A stretch of DNA of 63,503 bases from Rhodobacteraceae bacterium CG17_big_fil_post_rev_8_21_14_2_50_63_15 (GTDB taxonomy: Bacteria; Pseudomonadota; Alphaproteobacteria; Rhodobacterales; Rhodobacteraceae): positions 12,040 to 75,542 of the forward strand of contig PFEY01000020.1 in NCBI GenBank assembly GCA_002783205.1, in the 5' to 3' direction. Position 1 is the stretch's first letter. Every line of letters starts with the position of its first letter. Shown here piece after piece: positions 9,418 through 18,571 of the stretch. Position numbers and translations under genes: made by a program. The notes beneath the pieces are model-generated. The model was given only the letters and a program-made list of their open reading frames with translations, ran no database searches and was not told the DNA's origin.

Positions 9418-10212
9418 ATGGAAAACGAAGCTCTCCTTCGCCTCTCGGTCTTTGCCGGTCTCTTCGTGCTCTTCGCCGTGATCGAAGCGCTGGTGCCGCG
9501 ACGGCCCCGTAGCCAGCCACGCCTCACCCGCTGGATCACCAACTGGGCCATCGTCATTCTGGACACGATCACCCTGCGTGTGCTGGCGCTTGCCCTGCCG
9601 CTGCTGGCGGTGGGAGCGGCGCTCGATGCGCAGGCGCAGGGCTGGGGCCTGTTCAATGCGCTGGACCTGCCGCTCTGGCTGGCCGTTCTTGCTACGGTTC
9701 TGATTTTCGATCTGGCGATCTGGGCCCAGCATCTCGTCACCCACAAGATCCCGCTGCTGTGGCGTTTTCACCGGGTCCACCATGCCGATCGCGATATCGA
9801 CGTCACAACCGCGATCCGCTTTCACCCGGTCGAGATCGCCTTTTCGATGCTGCTCAAGATCGGGCTGGTCTATCTGCTGGGACCACCTGCGCTTGGTATC
9901 GTTCTGTTCGAGATCATCCTCAACGGCACGGCCATGTTCAACCACGCCAATATCCGCCTGCCCCTCGCGCTCGACAGGGTCGTGCGTCAGGTTCTGGTCA
10001 CACCGGACATGCACCGCGTCCACCATTCTGACCTGCGCGCCGAGCATGACAGCAATTACGGGTTTGCGCTCTCGATCTGGGACCGGATATTTGCCACCTA
10101 CATAGCGCATCCCGCCAAGGGCCATGACGCCATGACGATAGGGCTTGAATGGCAGGATGATCGTCCCTCGCGCCTGAGCTGGTCGCTGACCCTCCCTTTC
10201 CGGCGCAAGTGA
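9418..10212 (+). CDS. Sterol desaturase / fatty acid hydroxylase family protein
   Basis: An integral-membrane diiron enzyme of about 264 residues. The histidine clusters are HLVTH, then FHRVHH, then FNHANI and MHRVHHSD, the usual eight-His pattern. Four or five hydrophobic segments surround them. ATG 9418 has an AGG about 9 bases upstream; an in-frame GTG at 9385 would add 11 residues. In bacteria this family hydroxylates lipids or carotenoids, and the substrate is not predictable here. Its stop overlaps the next start by one base. Confidence 0.85.
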   Translation: MENEALLRLSVFAGLFVLFAVIEALVPRRPRSQPRLTRWITNWAIVILDTITLRVLALALPLLAVGAALDAQAQGWGLFNALDLPLWLAVLATVLIFDLAIWAQHLVTHKIPLLWRFHRVHHADRDIDVTTAIRFHPVEIAFSMLLKIGLVYLLGPPALGIVLFEIILNGTAMFNHANIRLPLALDRVVRQVLVTPDMHRVHHSDLRAEHDSNYGFALSIWDRIFATYIAHPAKGHDAMTIGLEWQDDRPSRLSWSLTLPFRRK

Positions 10213-10847
10213 TGCTGACGCACATCGAGGATCTCGCTGCCCGCCATCTGCTTGCGCTGTTCGGCGCTCTGCATCTAGAGCTGGACGAAGTGCCGGGATA
10301 CCGGACGCTGGTCTTGCTTGGCCCAGCAGAACCGGGCTTTTGGCCGTGTTTCACCGCGTCGCCAGAATATACCGACGGCGCGCCCGACCCGATGAACCGC
10401 TGGTCAGAGCGGGTCATCGGGGCCATGGCCCAACATCTCGACGCCAAGGCCATCTTTCCCTTCACCGGTCCGCCATGGCCGCCTTTTACCGGATGGGCCC
10501 GCCGAAGCGGACGCGCCTGGCCGTCGCCCGTCGGCTTGTTGGTCCATGACATTGCCGGGCTCATGGTGTCTTATCGAGGGGCTTTGGCCGTTCGGGATCG
10601 GCTCGACCTGCCTGCACTCTCGGTCTCACCCTGTGAAACCTGCACAGATCAACCCTGCCGGACGGCCTGTCCGGTCATGGCCCTCAAGCCAACAGCCTAT
10701 GACGTGCCCGCCTGCAAGACCGATCTTGACCGCCCTGGCAATGACTGCCGGGCGCGCGGCTGCGCCGTGCGTCGAACCTGCCCCATCAGCCAGACCTACG
10801 GCCGACAGGAGGCGCAATCGGCCTTTCACATGGAATATTTCGGATGA
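10212..10847 (+). CDS. Putative Fe-S (ferredoxin-like) protein
   Basis: A 211-residue protein whose C-terminal half has two Cys clusters: C-x2-C-x4-C-x3-CP (CETCTDQPCRTACP, about residues 138-151) and a second C-x4-C-x5-CP cluster about 30 residues later. That spacing resembles two [4Fe-4S] centres, as in ferredoxin-like or QueG-type C-terminal domains. The N-terminal part (about 130 residues) has no motif I recognise. It starts at ATG 10212 immediately after the hydroxylase stop (TGATG), and its stop overlaps the phosphatase start, so the three are translationally coupled. Confidence 0.7.
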   Translation: MLTHIEDLAARHLLALFGALHLELDEVPGYRTLVLLGPAEPGFWPCFTASPEYTDGAPDPMNRWSERVIGAMAQHLDAKAIFPFTGPPWPPFTGWARRSGRAWPSPVGLLVHDIAGLMVSYRGALAVRDRLDLPALSVSPCETCTDQPCRTACPVMALKPTAYDVPACKTDLDRPGNDCRARGCAVRRTCPISQTYGRQEAQSAFHMEYFG

Positions 10848-11332
10848 GACAGCTGATCCTGATGCGACACGCAAAGTCCGACTGGGACGATCAGACACTC
10901 GGCGACCATGCCCGCCCGCTCAACAAGCGCGGTCGCAGATCCGCCACAGCCCTCGGTCACTGGCTCCGCGCGCGGAACCTCATACCCGATCAGATCCTCT
11001 GCTCTTCGGCCATCCGCGCTCAAGAGACTTGCGCGCGTCTCAAACTGCAAATCGCGCCCGATCTGCTCGACAGTCTCTATATGGCGGAACCGGACCCGAT
11101 GCTCGCCGATCTGCGCGGGGCCAAGGGGACGCGGGTGTTGATGATTGGCCATAATCCCGGGATCGCAGGCTTTGCGCATCTCTTGGTCACGAGCCCGCCC
11201 ATTCATGGTCGTTTCGACGACTTTCCAACGGGGGCGACACTTGTCGCCAACTTTGCCATCAGCGCCTGGAGTGATCTGGTGCCGAGATCCGGAAAGATTA
11301 TCCATTTCATCACGCCGCACGATCTGACCTGA
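10844..11332 (+). CDS. SixA-like histidine phosphatase
   Basis: A 162-residue histidine-phosphatase-superfamily protein. The catalytic RHA is in LMRHAKSDWDD (residues 6-16), and the second His is in MIGHNPGIAGF near residue 105. The short length and the RHAKSDW motif match SixA-type phosphohistidine phosphatases, which act on phosphorelay or PTS histidines. It overlaps the upstream Fe-S gene by 4 bases (ATGA) and precedes a deacetylase-like gene by 6 bases. Confidence 0.88.
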   Translation: MRQLILMRHAKSDWDDQTLGDHARPLNKRGRRSATALGHWLRARNLIPDQILCSSAIRAQETCARLKLQIAPDLLDSLYMAEPDPMLADLRGAKGTRVLMIGHNPGIAGFAHLLVTSPPIHGRFDDFPTGATLVANFAISAWSDLVPRSGKIIHFITPHDLT

Positions 11333-11338
11333 ACGAGA

Positions 11339-12454
11339 ATGGAGGCCCCGCTCTTCCTCGGATCAGAAATCTATCGCAGTTCGTCCTATGGGCCGCGCCA
11401 TCCGCTTGCGATCCCGCGTGTTCCCACGGTTATCGACCTGTGCCGGGCGATGCGATGGCTACCTGACGCGCAGTATCGCACGAGTCCTCGCGCAAAACCC
11501 GCCGCACTGAGAGCCTTTCACACGCCGCATTACATCGCCGCGCTTCAACGGGCGGAAAAGACCTGCGTTGTTGATGCCGAGACCCGCGCGCGCCATCACA
11601 TCGGCACCCTCGCCAACCCGGTCTTTGCAGAGATGTTCCGGCGTCCCGCGACCGCTGCGGGGGGGTCATTGCTTGCGACGGAGCTCTTGCGCGATGGTGG
11701 CAAGGTCTACAATCCCGGTGGCGGCACACATCACGGGATGGCTGACCACGCGGGCGGGTTCTGCTATCTCAACGACCCGGTTCTCGCCATCAAGGCGTTC
11801 CTCGCACAAGGGCTGACCCGCGTCACCTATGTCGATATCGACGCGCATCATTGCGACGGCGTGGCGGTCGCCTTTCATGGCGAGAACCGCGTGCAGATGA
11901 TTTCCACCCATGAAGCCAGACGCTGGCCTTTCACAGGCGCTCTCGAAGATCGTGCGGGCGGACAGGCGATCAACCTACCGCTGCCGCCCGGCACGAATGA
12001 CAGCGGATTTCGTTTGGCGCTCCATGAGGCGATCCTGCCTGCGGTGCAGGCCTTCAAGCCGCAGGCCATCGTGCTGCAATGCGGGGCCGATTCCGTCACC
12101 GAGGATCCGCTCTCGCGCCTTGCCCTGTCAAACAACGCCCATTGGGAGACAGTGGCAACGCTGCGCTTGCTGGCGCCTCGCTATCTGGTTCTCGGTGGGG
12201 GCGGTTACAATCCGTGGACCGTGGGCCGGCTCTGGTCCGGGGTCTGGGCCACCCTGAACGACGCAGAGATTCCCGACCGCCTGCCGGAACCAGCACGCGC
12301 CGTCCTTGCGGCCCTCACCTGGACGCGGCGCCCCATCCCTGCACCTGATGCCCTCGTCGACACCCTCCGCGACGCGCCACGCGAGGGCCATGTCGATCCG
12401 GCCCTACGCGCCGCCATCTGTCACCTGCGGAGGCGCCAAGCGGTCTGGGTCTAA
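11339..12454 (+). CDS. Histone-deacetylase-like (class II/AcuC type) amidohydrolase
   Basis: A 371-residue zinc deacetylase-fold protein. The conserved GGTHHGM and GGFCYLND segments are near residues 128-145. The zinc ligands are in DIDAHHCDG (D-x-H, near residue 167) and the Asp of GADSVTEDP near residue 252; the catalytic tail GGGGY is near residue 288. It probably deacetylates an acetylated amine or protein lysine. It is the last gene of the tight 9418-12454 run and converges with bztD across a shared terminator. Confidence 0.88.
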   Translation: MEAPLFLGSEIYRSSSYGPRHPLAIPRVPTVIDLCRAMRWLPDAQYRTSPRAKPAALRAFHTPHYIAALQRAEKTCVVDAETRARHHIGTLANPVFAEMFRRPATAAGGSLLATELLRDGGKVYNPGGGTHHGMADHAGGFCYLNDPVLAIKAFLAQGLTRVTYVDIDAHHCDGVAVAFHGENRVQMISTHEARRWPFTGALEDRAGGQAINLPLPPGTNDSGFRLALHEAILPAVQAFKPQAIVLQCGADSVTEDPLSRLALSNNAHWETVATLRLLAPRYLVLGGGGYNPWTVGRLWSGVWATLNDAEIPDRLPEPARAVLAALTWTRRPIPAPDALVDTLRDAPREGHVDPALRAAICHLRRRQAVWV

Positions 12455-12457
12455 CAT

Positions 12458-12491
12458 AAAAAGGAGGCTGCCCCCCGGCAGCCTCCTCCTT
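12458..12491 (-). terminator. Terminator of the bzt operon (shared with the deacetylase gene)
   Basis: A 10-bp stem GGAGGCTGCC/GGCAGCCTCC (12463-12472 and 12477-12486) with a 4-base loop. Read on the minus strand, the stem is followed directly by TTTTT, so it is a standard Rho-independent terminator for bztD. In the plus direction it may also stop transcripts of the deacetylase gene. Confidence 0.85.
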
Positions 12492-12543
12492 GATCTTTCG
12501 TGGCATATCTCGAAACGCGACGGCAGAGGCGCCCCTGCACCGA

Positions 12544-13311
12544 TCAATGCCCAAGAATCTGGCTCAGGAAGAGCTTGGTGCGCTCGCTCTGGGGGTTGTT
12601 GAAGAACTCCTCGGGATCGTTCTGCTCCACGATCTGCCCCTGATCCATGAAAATCACACGGTTTGCCACCTTGCGAGCAAAGCCCATCTCATGCGTCACG
12701 CAGAGCATGGTCATGCCCTCCTCCGCGAGTTGTATCATCGTGTCGAGCACCTCCGAGATCATCTCGGGGTCAAGTGCAGAGGTCGGTTCGTCAAAGAGCA
12801 TGATGCGCGGGCGCATACACAGACTGCGCGCAATCGCCACCCGTTGTTGCTGCCCGCCCGAGAGCTGGCCGGGAAACTTGTCGGCCTGTTCCGGGATCTT
12901 GACCTTGGTCAGGAAATGCATGGCAATTTCCTCTGCCTCTTTCTTGGGCGTCTTGCGCACCCAAATCGGCGCTAGGGTGCAATTTTCGAGGATCGTCAGA
13001 TGCGGAAAGAGATTGAAGTGCTGGAACACCATGCCGACTTCGGAGCGGACCTTGTCTATATTCTTGAGATCGTTTGACAGGATCGTGCCATCGACGGTGA
13101 TCGACCCCTTCTGATGCTCCTCGAGGGCGTTGATGCAACGGATCAGCGTCGATTTTCCCGACCCGGACGGTCCCGCGATCACGATCCGCTCGCCGCGATA
13201 GACGGTGAGATCGATGTCGCGCAGCACGTGAAACGCGCCATACCACTTGTTCATCTTGGTGATCTGGACGGCAACTTCGTCCGAGACCTTCATTTGGGCT
13301 TCTGTTGCCAT
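12544..13311 (-). CDS. bztD: Glutamate/glutamine/aspartate ABC transporter ATPase
   Basis: ATP-binding subunit of a polar amino acid importer. The 255 residues carry Walker [10 protein letters not shown], a Q-loop, the signature LSGGQQQR, Walker [13 protein letters not shown] and the switch His in CVTHEMG. ATG 13309-13311 has AGGAGG 9 bases upstream. The reading frame is open much further upstream, but that part lies over bztC and is not coding. It is the last gene of bztABCD. Confidence 0.95.
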   Translation of the reverse strand: MATEAQMKVSDEVAVQITKMNKWYGAFHVLRDIDLTVYRGERIVIAGPSGSGKSTLIRCINALEEHQKGSITVDGTILSNDLKNIDKVRSEVGMVFQHFNLFPHLTILENCTLAPIWVRKTPKKEAEEIAMHFLTKVKIPEQADKFPGQLSGGQQQRVAIARSLCMRPRIMLFDEPTSALDPEMISEVLDTMIQLAEEGMTMLCVTHEMGFARKVANRVIFMDQGQIVEQNDPEEFFNNPQSERTKLFLSQILGH

Positions 13312-13325
13312 GTGCGTGAGCCTCC

Positions 13326-14615
13326 TTACCGATGATCCGTGCGAAGCTGACGCTCCAGCCACTGGGAATATTGCGAGATACCGTAGCAGGTGATGAAAAA
13401 CAGGATGCAGGCAAAACCGAAGAGCTCCCAATAGACGCCCTTCCACTCCATCGAAGCAAGGATCGGGCCGCGGATCATGCCAACGATGTCGAACATCGAG
13501 ATGACCGAAACCAGCGTCGTGTCCTTGAAGAGCCCCACGGCAACGTTGACGATGCCCGGGATCGAGATCTTGAGCGCCTGCGGCAGGATGATGAGCTGCA
13601 TGGACTGCGCGTAATCGAGGCCAAGGCTGTTGGCGGCCTCGTACTGCCCCCGTGGCAGGGCGGCAAGCCCGCCCCGGATCACCTCGGCGATATAGGCCGA
13701 AGAGAACATCGTGATCATGATGATCACCCGCAGGATGAGGTCGAACGTCACGTTGGGCGGAAGGAAATAGGCCAGCACCACATTGGCCACGAAAAGGAGT
13801 GTGATCAGCGGCACGCCGCGGATGAACTCGATGAACACCACGCAGATCCACTTGATGATCGGCATGCGCGATTGCCGCCCGAGGGCCAGCAGGATACCGA
13901 GCGGCAGCGACAGCGACACGCAGACCACCCCGAGCATGAGGTTGATCATGAAGCCGCCCATGTCGCGCGATGGCACGGCCTGAAGCGCCATGACATCCGC
14001 CATCGGCCTGCTGATATAGCCCGAGGCGATCCAGAAGATCAGCGCCGCGACAAATCCGGCAATCACCGCGACGCCCGCGCTGATCGTCACAACGCGGCTG
14101 TAGACGACCGCGCCCACGACAACACCCAAGAGGGCAAAGATCGGCACCATGATCGAACCGCCCCAGATCAACCAATAGGCGATGAACGGGTAGAGTCCCG
14201 TGAAGAACAGCATCTTGCGCGGGAAAATCTTGCCAAAGAGAACCGGCGCGCCAGCCACAAACAGCAGGACAAAGGCCAGGCCCGGACGCCAGTAGAGTTC
14301 AACCGGGTATTTGAACCCGAACAATAGCTGGTTCCAGCGTTCGCTCAGCACCGCGAAACACCCGCCCACCCTGCCGTCAAGAATCTCGCGGCATGCGGCG
14401 ATGCTGGGGCTGTCCCAGACACCGTTGAGAAACCATGGGGCCGATGCGGAAGCGATGTTGAAAACGACGAAAATCGACACGAGCGTGAGGAGTGTATTGG
14501 CCGGCGACGAAAAGAGGTTCTCCCGCAACCATTTCACCGCGCCGGTTTCCGTCGCCGGCGGCGGCGCCTCAGGCAGCATGTGTTTGCGCACGAAGGATAT
14601 CTGGTCATGCGGCAT
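13326..14615 (-). CDS. bztC: Amino acid ABC transporter permease BztC/AapM
   Basis: Inner-membrane permease of 429 residues, the long form found only in Bzt/Aap systems, with extra N-terminal membrane helices before the binding-protein-dependent transport domain. The EAA motif is in the segment [23 protein letters not shown] near residues 340-362. It pairs with bztB to form a heterodimeric channel and lies 14 bases upstream of bztD. Confidence 0.95.
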   Translation of the reverse strand: MPHDQISFVRKHMLPEAPPPATETGAVKWLRENLFSSPANTLLTLVSIFVVFNIASASAPWFLNGVWDSPSIAACREILDGRVGGCFAVLSERWNQLLFGFKYPVELYWRPGLAFVLLFVAGAPVLFGKIFPRKMLFFTGLYPFIAYWLIWGGSIMVPIFALLGVVVGAVVYSRVVTISAGVAVIAGFVAALIFWIASGYISRPMADVMALQAVPSRDMGGFMINLMLGVVCVSLSLPLGILLALGRQSRMPIIKWICVVFIEFIRGVPLITLLFVANVVLAYFLPPNVTFDLILRVIIMITMFSSAYIAEVIRGGLAALPRGQYEAANSLGLDYAQSMQLIILPQALKISIPGIVNVAVGLFKDTTLVSVISMFDIVGMIRGPILASMEWKGVYWELFGFACILFFITCYGISQYSQWLERQLRTDHR

Positions 14616-14618
14616 GGC

Positions 14619-15833
14619 TCAGCGCTCCTTCAGCTTGATGGAGTTGTTATAGACGTTCATCACAGCCGAAATGCTGAGCGAGATCGTGAGATAGAACAGC
14701 ATCAGCAGAAGCACGCATTCGATCGCGCGCCCTGTCTGGTTGAGCGTGATGCCCCCCAGTGTGCCGGTTACGTCCATGTAGCCCACGGCGATGGCCAGCG
14801 ACGAGTTCTTGGTGAGGTTGAGATATTGCGAAATGAGCGGCGGGATGATGACCCTGAGCGCCTGCGGCAGGATCACCAGTTTCATGATCCGTCCAGGCCG
14901 AAGCCCGAGCGAGGCCGCGGCCTCGGTCTGACCCTTGCTCACCGCCTGAATGCCCGCGCGCACGTTCTCGGCGATGAAGGCGCCAGTATAGATCGCCAGC
15001 GCAAACCAGAGCGCGATGAGCGATCCGCGAATGTGCAGGCCGCCGACAAAGTTGAACCCCTGAAGCGCCGGATAGTCGAGTGAGATCGGCTGGCCCATGA
15101 TGAAGAAAATCAGGATCGTCGGCACGAAGAGGATCGCAAGTGATGGCCATCCCATCGGCAGCAGGCGTCCGGTATCGTAAAGCAGTTTGGTGGCGTAGCG
15201 GCGATAGGCAAAGACACCGATGATCGAGGCCAGAAACGCAAGAACCACAACGCTCGAGCCCGGCCCCCAGATCGGAGATGGGACATAGACGCCCCGATTG
15301 GTAAAGGCGAAGGCGTCAAGGACCATGCTGGCCTCGGCACTCTCGCCCCGAAACTGATTGGGAGAGGGCAAAGAGGCCGACATGACCGTGAAGATGATCA
15401 GGATCCAGATCAGAACCGGCACATTGCGGAAGGCCTCGACATAGATCGCCATCAGCTTGCGCACCAGCCAGTTCGGTGAGAGCCGCAGGATCCCTGCAGT
15501 CACCCCGAACAGCGTGGCCGTGATGCACCCCAGAAACGCCACGATCAATGTATTGAGCACCCCGACGACCGCCGCCCGCATGTGAGAGGACTGGCTGTCA
15601 TATTCGATCGGTCGTTGGTTGATGTCATAGCCGGACGGATCACTCAGGAACCCGAACGAGATGTTTTGCCCCTGCGCCGCGAGGTTCTCGACCAGATTCT
15701 TGCCCAGATAGCCGATCAGCAGCATCAGCAGCAGCAGTGCAATGAACTGGAATGTATAAGAGCGATACCGGGTGTCATAGATCAGCATCGAGAGCTGAAA
15801 CGACGCCTTGGGAGGGTCGGTCATCGTTGTCAT
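14619..15833 (-). CDS. bztB: Amino acid ABC transporter permease BztB/AapQ
   Basis: A 404-residue permease with about eight hydrophobic segments and the EAA loop TEAAASLGLRPGRIMKL near residues 310-326. It is the partner of BztC, and the two genes are separated by 3 bases. The start MTTMTD at 15833 follows a 121-base gap from bztA that holds a hairpin, which is a usual way to make more binding protein than membrane subunits. Confidence 0.95.
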   Translation of the reverse strand: MTTMTDPPKASFQLSMLIYDTRYRSYTFQFIALLLLMLLIGYLGKNLVENLAAQGQNISFGFLSDPSGYDINQRPIEYDSQSSHMRAAVVGVLNTLIVAFLGCITATLFGVTAGILRLSPNWLVRKLMAIYVEAFRNVPVLIWILIIFTVMSASLPSPNQFRGESAEASMVLDAFAFTNRGVYVPSPIWGPGSSVVVLAFLASIIGVFAYRRYATKLLYDTGRLLPMGWPSLAILFVPTILIFFIMGQPISLDYPALQGFNFVGGLHIRGSLIALWFALAIYTGAFIAENVRAGIQAVSKGQTEAAASLGLRPGRIMKLVILPQALRVIIPPLISQYLNLTKNSSLAIAVGYMDVTGTLGGITLNQTGRAIECVLLLMLFYLTISLSISAVMNVYNNSIKLKER

Positions 15834-15913
15834 CTGGGATGTTCCCTGTTTTTCGGCCCGGTGTTTTTATCGGCATGGCTGCCGTGGGTCGATTTTTAAG
15901 TCGTCGTCTTGAT

Positions 15914-15944
15914 CTAAGGGCGCGGAATGGTCCGCGCCCTTTGA
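15914..15944 (-). terminator. Intercistronic hairpin between bztA and bztB
   Basis: A perfect 11-bp stem AAGGGCGCGGA/TCCGCGCCCTT with a 4-base loop lies about 12 bases after the bztA stop (minus strand). No T-tract follows on the minus strand, so it is more likely a partial terminator or 3'-end stabiliser that raises BztA levels over the permeases than a full stop. Confidence 0.7.
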
Positions 15945-15954
15945 TCGGCTTTTC

Positions 15955-16974
15955 TTACCGGAAGGGCGGCGAGTAGAGGATGCCGCCTTGGGTCCACTGT
16001 GCGTTCAGACCACGAGCGAGACCAATCGGCGTTTTTTCACCGATGTTTTTCTCAAAAACTTCGCCATAGTTGCCGACAGAGGCAATGGCGCGTTTGGCCC
16101 ATTCGTTATCAAGACCAATCATCTTGCCAAGATCACCCTCGGTGCCGAGCAGACGGTTGATTTCCGGGTTGGCGACGGCTGCAGATCCCAGCTCTGCCAC
16201 ATTCGCGCTCGTCACGCCCAATTCTTCGGCAGTGATCAGAGCGTTCAGCGTCCAGCGCACTATATCGCCCCATTCGTTGTCGCCGTGGCGGACAAGCGGA
16301 CCAAGCGGCTCCTTCGAGATGATCTCGGGAAGGATAACGTGATCTGTCGGATTCTCGAAGGCAGCACGAGTCGAGGCGAGACCCGAGGCGTCGGTCGTGT
16401 AGGCATCGCAGGCCCCGGCCAGATATTGCTGCTGGCCTTCGGCATTGGTCTCGATCGGCACCGGCTCATACTTGATGTTGTTGGCGCGGAAAAAATCCGC
16501 GAGGTTGAGCTCGGTCGTGGTGCCGGTCTGGATGCAGACGGTGGCGCCGTCCAGTTCCTTGGCCGAGCTCACGCCCAACGACTTCGGCACCAGAAAACCC
16601 TGTCCGTCATAGTAATTGGTGCCGACAAAATCGAACTTGAGGTCAGTGTCGCGCGAGAATGTCCAGGTCGTGTTACGCGCCAGCATGTCGATCTCGCCTG
16701 ACGCAAGAGCGGTAAAGCGGGTCTTGCCTGTGGTCGGGACGAATTCGACTGCGGTTGCATCGCCCATCACTGCGGCGGCCACTGCGCGGCAGAGAGCCAC
16801 ATCAAATCCTTCCCAGACGCCATTGGCATCTGGCGCGGCAAAACCGACGAGCCCGGTGGTCACGCCGCAGTTCAGCTTGCCGCGCGCCTTCACGTCGTCA
16901 AGGGTGCCTGCTGCAGCAGCCCCGGCGGCAAGCCCGGCAACTGTCATCGCACCCAAAAATACGGTTCTTTTCAT
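15955..16974 (-). CDS. bztA: Glutamate/glutamine/aspartate-binding periplasmic protein
   Basis: Solute-binding subunit, 339 residues. MKRTVFLGAMTVAGLAAGAAAAG is a signal peptide cut near residue 20 (that run is residues 1-23 of the protein, starting at 16974). The mature part begins GTLDDVKARGKLNCG, the hallmark of BztA/AapJ. GAGG sits 7 bases before the ATG, so the longer open frame to 17043 is not used. It is first in bztABCD. A weak candidate promoter on the minus strand has -35 CGTCAA complement (TTGACG) at 17103-17108. Confidence 0.95.
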   Translation of the reverse strand: MKRTVFLGAMTVAGLAAGAAAAGTLDDVKARGKLNCGVTTGLVGFAAPDANGVWEGFDVALCRAVAAAVMGDATAVEFVPTTGKTRFTALASGEIDMLARNTTWTFSRDTDLKFDFVGTNYYDGQGFLVPKSLGVSSAKELDGATVCIQTGTTTELNLADFFRANNIKYEPVPIETNAEGQQQYLAGACDAYTTDASGLASTRAAFENPTDHVILPEIISKEPLGPLVRHGDNEWGDIVRWTLNALITAEELGVTSANVAELGSAAVANPEINRLLGTEGDLGKMIGLDNEWAKRAIASVGNYGEVFEKNIGEKTPIGLARGLNAQWTQGGILYSPPFR

Positions 16975-17154
16975 GTTTACCTCTTCCTGATTATCCACCC
17001 TTTCGAGGGCGGTTCGTGCGGCCTTTTCTGGCCGATGTGACACTGTTTATGAGGCGTTGATCCCCATCAGTGTCGGCAAGTTTGTGTGGATTCATCTCGA
17101 AACGTCAAGTCTTTGTTCACTAAAACCAATGGCCAGCCCGAGGATTCCGCTAAT

Positions 17155-17892
17155 CTAGTCCTTCCGTTCGACAAATGATAAAGAGCGCCGCGAAAGATCA
17201 TGAAAGCTCTTGGCCTGCAAAAAGTCAGATTCTTTCCGGCTGGCGAGCAGTTGAGCCTCTTCGTCGCTTCCCCATTGCTCTTTTTGCCAGGTTTCGTCGA
17301 TCCGGGACAGATTCCATAGAACATCCGGCACGTAGAGACCGCACAATGTGGCAAATCCGATCACAAAAGAACCACTCAAGGTAACGAGATCGTGAAACGC
17401 GGTCAGAGCCCAGACATCCAACGCCGAAACATGCCCGTGCAAGCGGTTCAGCGCGTCCGCACTCTGCGGGACATGCACCACCCCCACAACCGGCGTCAGG
17501 CGCGCGGCAAGGTCCGATTCGGCCCAATCCAGTAGTGGATCCCAGGCTTTGGCCTGACGCGCCACCAGTTCCGCAGGGCTCTCGGCGCGGTAACAAATCA
17601 GATCGGCATCGGCGTAGGCAGCAAGCAATCGCACCACTTCGGCCTGCTGCGGCACAACCTTGTCGATGGCGGCATTGGCCGATCGGGTGAAGGGCATCTT
17701 GTTTGGGTCGATCTGCCCCTCCTGTGCCTGCCATTCCGCTGCAATCGCCTCTGCGAGCGCCCGTGTCGGCACGATCAGGGCGGATTTGGCAGGTGTGCGC
17801 ACGGGGCGGTGGTCGAGATGCACGGTGTAGCCATTCGCCACCTCAACCACGCGCGCCTCTGCCCAGAATCGTTTCGCTTTCCACCCGCTCAT
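17155..17892 (-). CDS. ATP12-family F1-ATPase assembly chaperone
   Basis: A 245-residue protein of the ATP12 family, which in mitochondria and alphaproteobacteria helps assemble the F1 alpha subunit. The start MSGWKAKRFW and the core motifs RTPAKSALIVPT, MPFTRSANAAID and LWNLSRIDETWQ are those of the bacterial family. It lies 4 bases after the HAD gene stop on the same strand. In roseobacters this gene typically adjoins the HAD and RluC genes, as here. Confidence 0.9.
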   Translation of the reverse strand: MSGWKAKRFWAEARVVEVANGYTVHLDHRPVRTPAKSALIVPTRALAEAIAAEWQAQEGQIDPNKMPFTRSANAAIDKVVPQQAEVVRLLAAYADADLICYRAESPAELVARQAKAWDPLLDWAESDLAARLTPVVGVVHVPQSADALNRLHGHVSALDVWALTAFHDLVTLSGSFVIGFATLCGLYVPDVLWNLSRIDETWQKEQWGSDEEAQLLASRKESDFLQAKSFHDLSRRSLSFVERKD

Positions 17893-17896
17893 GCAC

Positions 17897-18571
17897 TCAG
17901 CCCCAGACAGCGTCGATGAGGCCGGGCAAATCGCTAAAACCCTTAGCAATCGCGCGGGCTGCGCTCAGCGCCTCGGGCCGGTGATAGCCCCAACTGACGC
18001 CAATGCCCGCCATCCCCGCCGCCTGCGCCATTTCCATGTCAAAGCTCGTGTCGCCGATCATCACCGCGTTTTCCGGCGCGATCCCGGTCTCGGAGAGGGC
18101 CGCGCGCAGCATCGAGGGATGCGGCTTGGACGGATGATGATCCGCCACCTGCCGGGTGACGAAGAAGGATCGCAGATCATGGCCATCGAGCAGCTTGTCG
18201 AGCCCGCGTGCCGATTTTCCAGTAGCCACCCCCAAAAGGGTACCCGGGACCGCGTGCAGCGCCTGCAGAGTGTCTCGCACATGCGGATAGAGCGGCGAGG
18301 ACTGCGCCACGCCGGACTGCATACGCAAACCCATATAGGCCTCCTTGTACCAGCCCACGATCTGCCCATGCTGTTCATTCGTCAGATGCGGCGCCAGACG
18401 CGGGATCGCCACATCAAGCGAGAGGCCGACAATTCCCAGGACCGCCAGGCGCTGTGGGGCGGGTTGATCCGCGCGCTCGAACGCTTGGGTCATCGCCGCC
18501 AGAATGTCACACTGGCTGTCCACCAACGTGCCATCGACGTCAAAGATGATCAGTCGCGCGGGGCGGCTCAT
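17897..18571 (-). CDS. HAD-superfamily phosphatase (phosphoglycolate phosphatase-like)
   Basis: A 224-residue HAD hydrolase. Motif I is FDVDGTLVDSQ (residues 9-19), motif II is ATGKSARGL, motif III Lys is in HPSKPHPS, and motif IV is GDTSFDMEMA. The alpha-helical cap lies between motifs I and II. The substrate is unknown; a repair or salvage role with RluC and ATP12 cannot be told from sequence. The start overlaps the rluC stop by 4 bases. Confidence 0.88.
   Translation of the reverse strand: MSRPARLIIFDVDGTLVDSQCDILAAMTQAFERADQPAPQRLAVLGIVGLSLDVAIPRLAPHLTNEQHGQIVGWYKEAYMGLRMQSGVAQSSPLYPHVRDTLQALHAVPGTLLGVATGKSARGLDKLLDGHDLRSFFVTRQVADHHPSKPHPSMLRAALSETGIAPENAVMIGDTSFDMEMAQAAGMAGIGVSWGYHRPEALSAARAIAKGFSDLPGLIDAVWG

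Noticed and set aside
12544-14175. A 543-codon frame that runs from bztD into the bztC region
   Set aside because: Only the last 255 codons look like protein (ABC ATPase); the rest is antisense-type noise over bztC. The real start is 13311 with a good ribosome-binding site.
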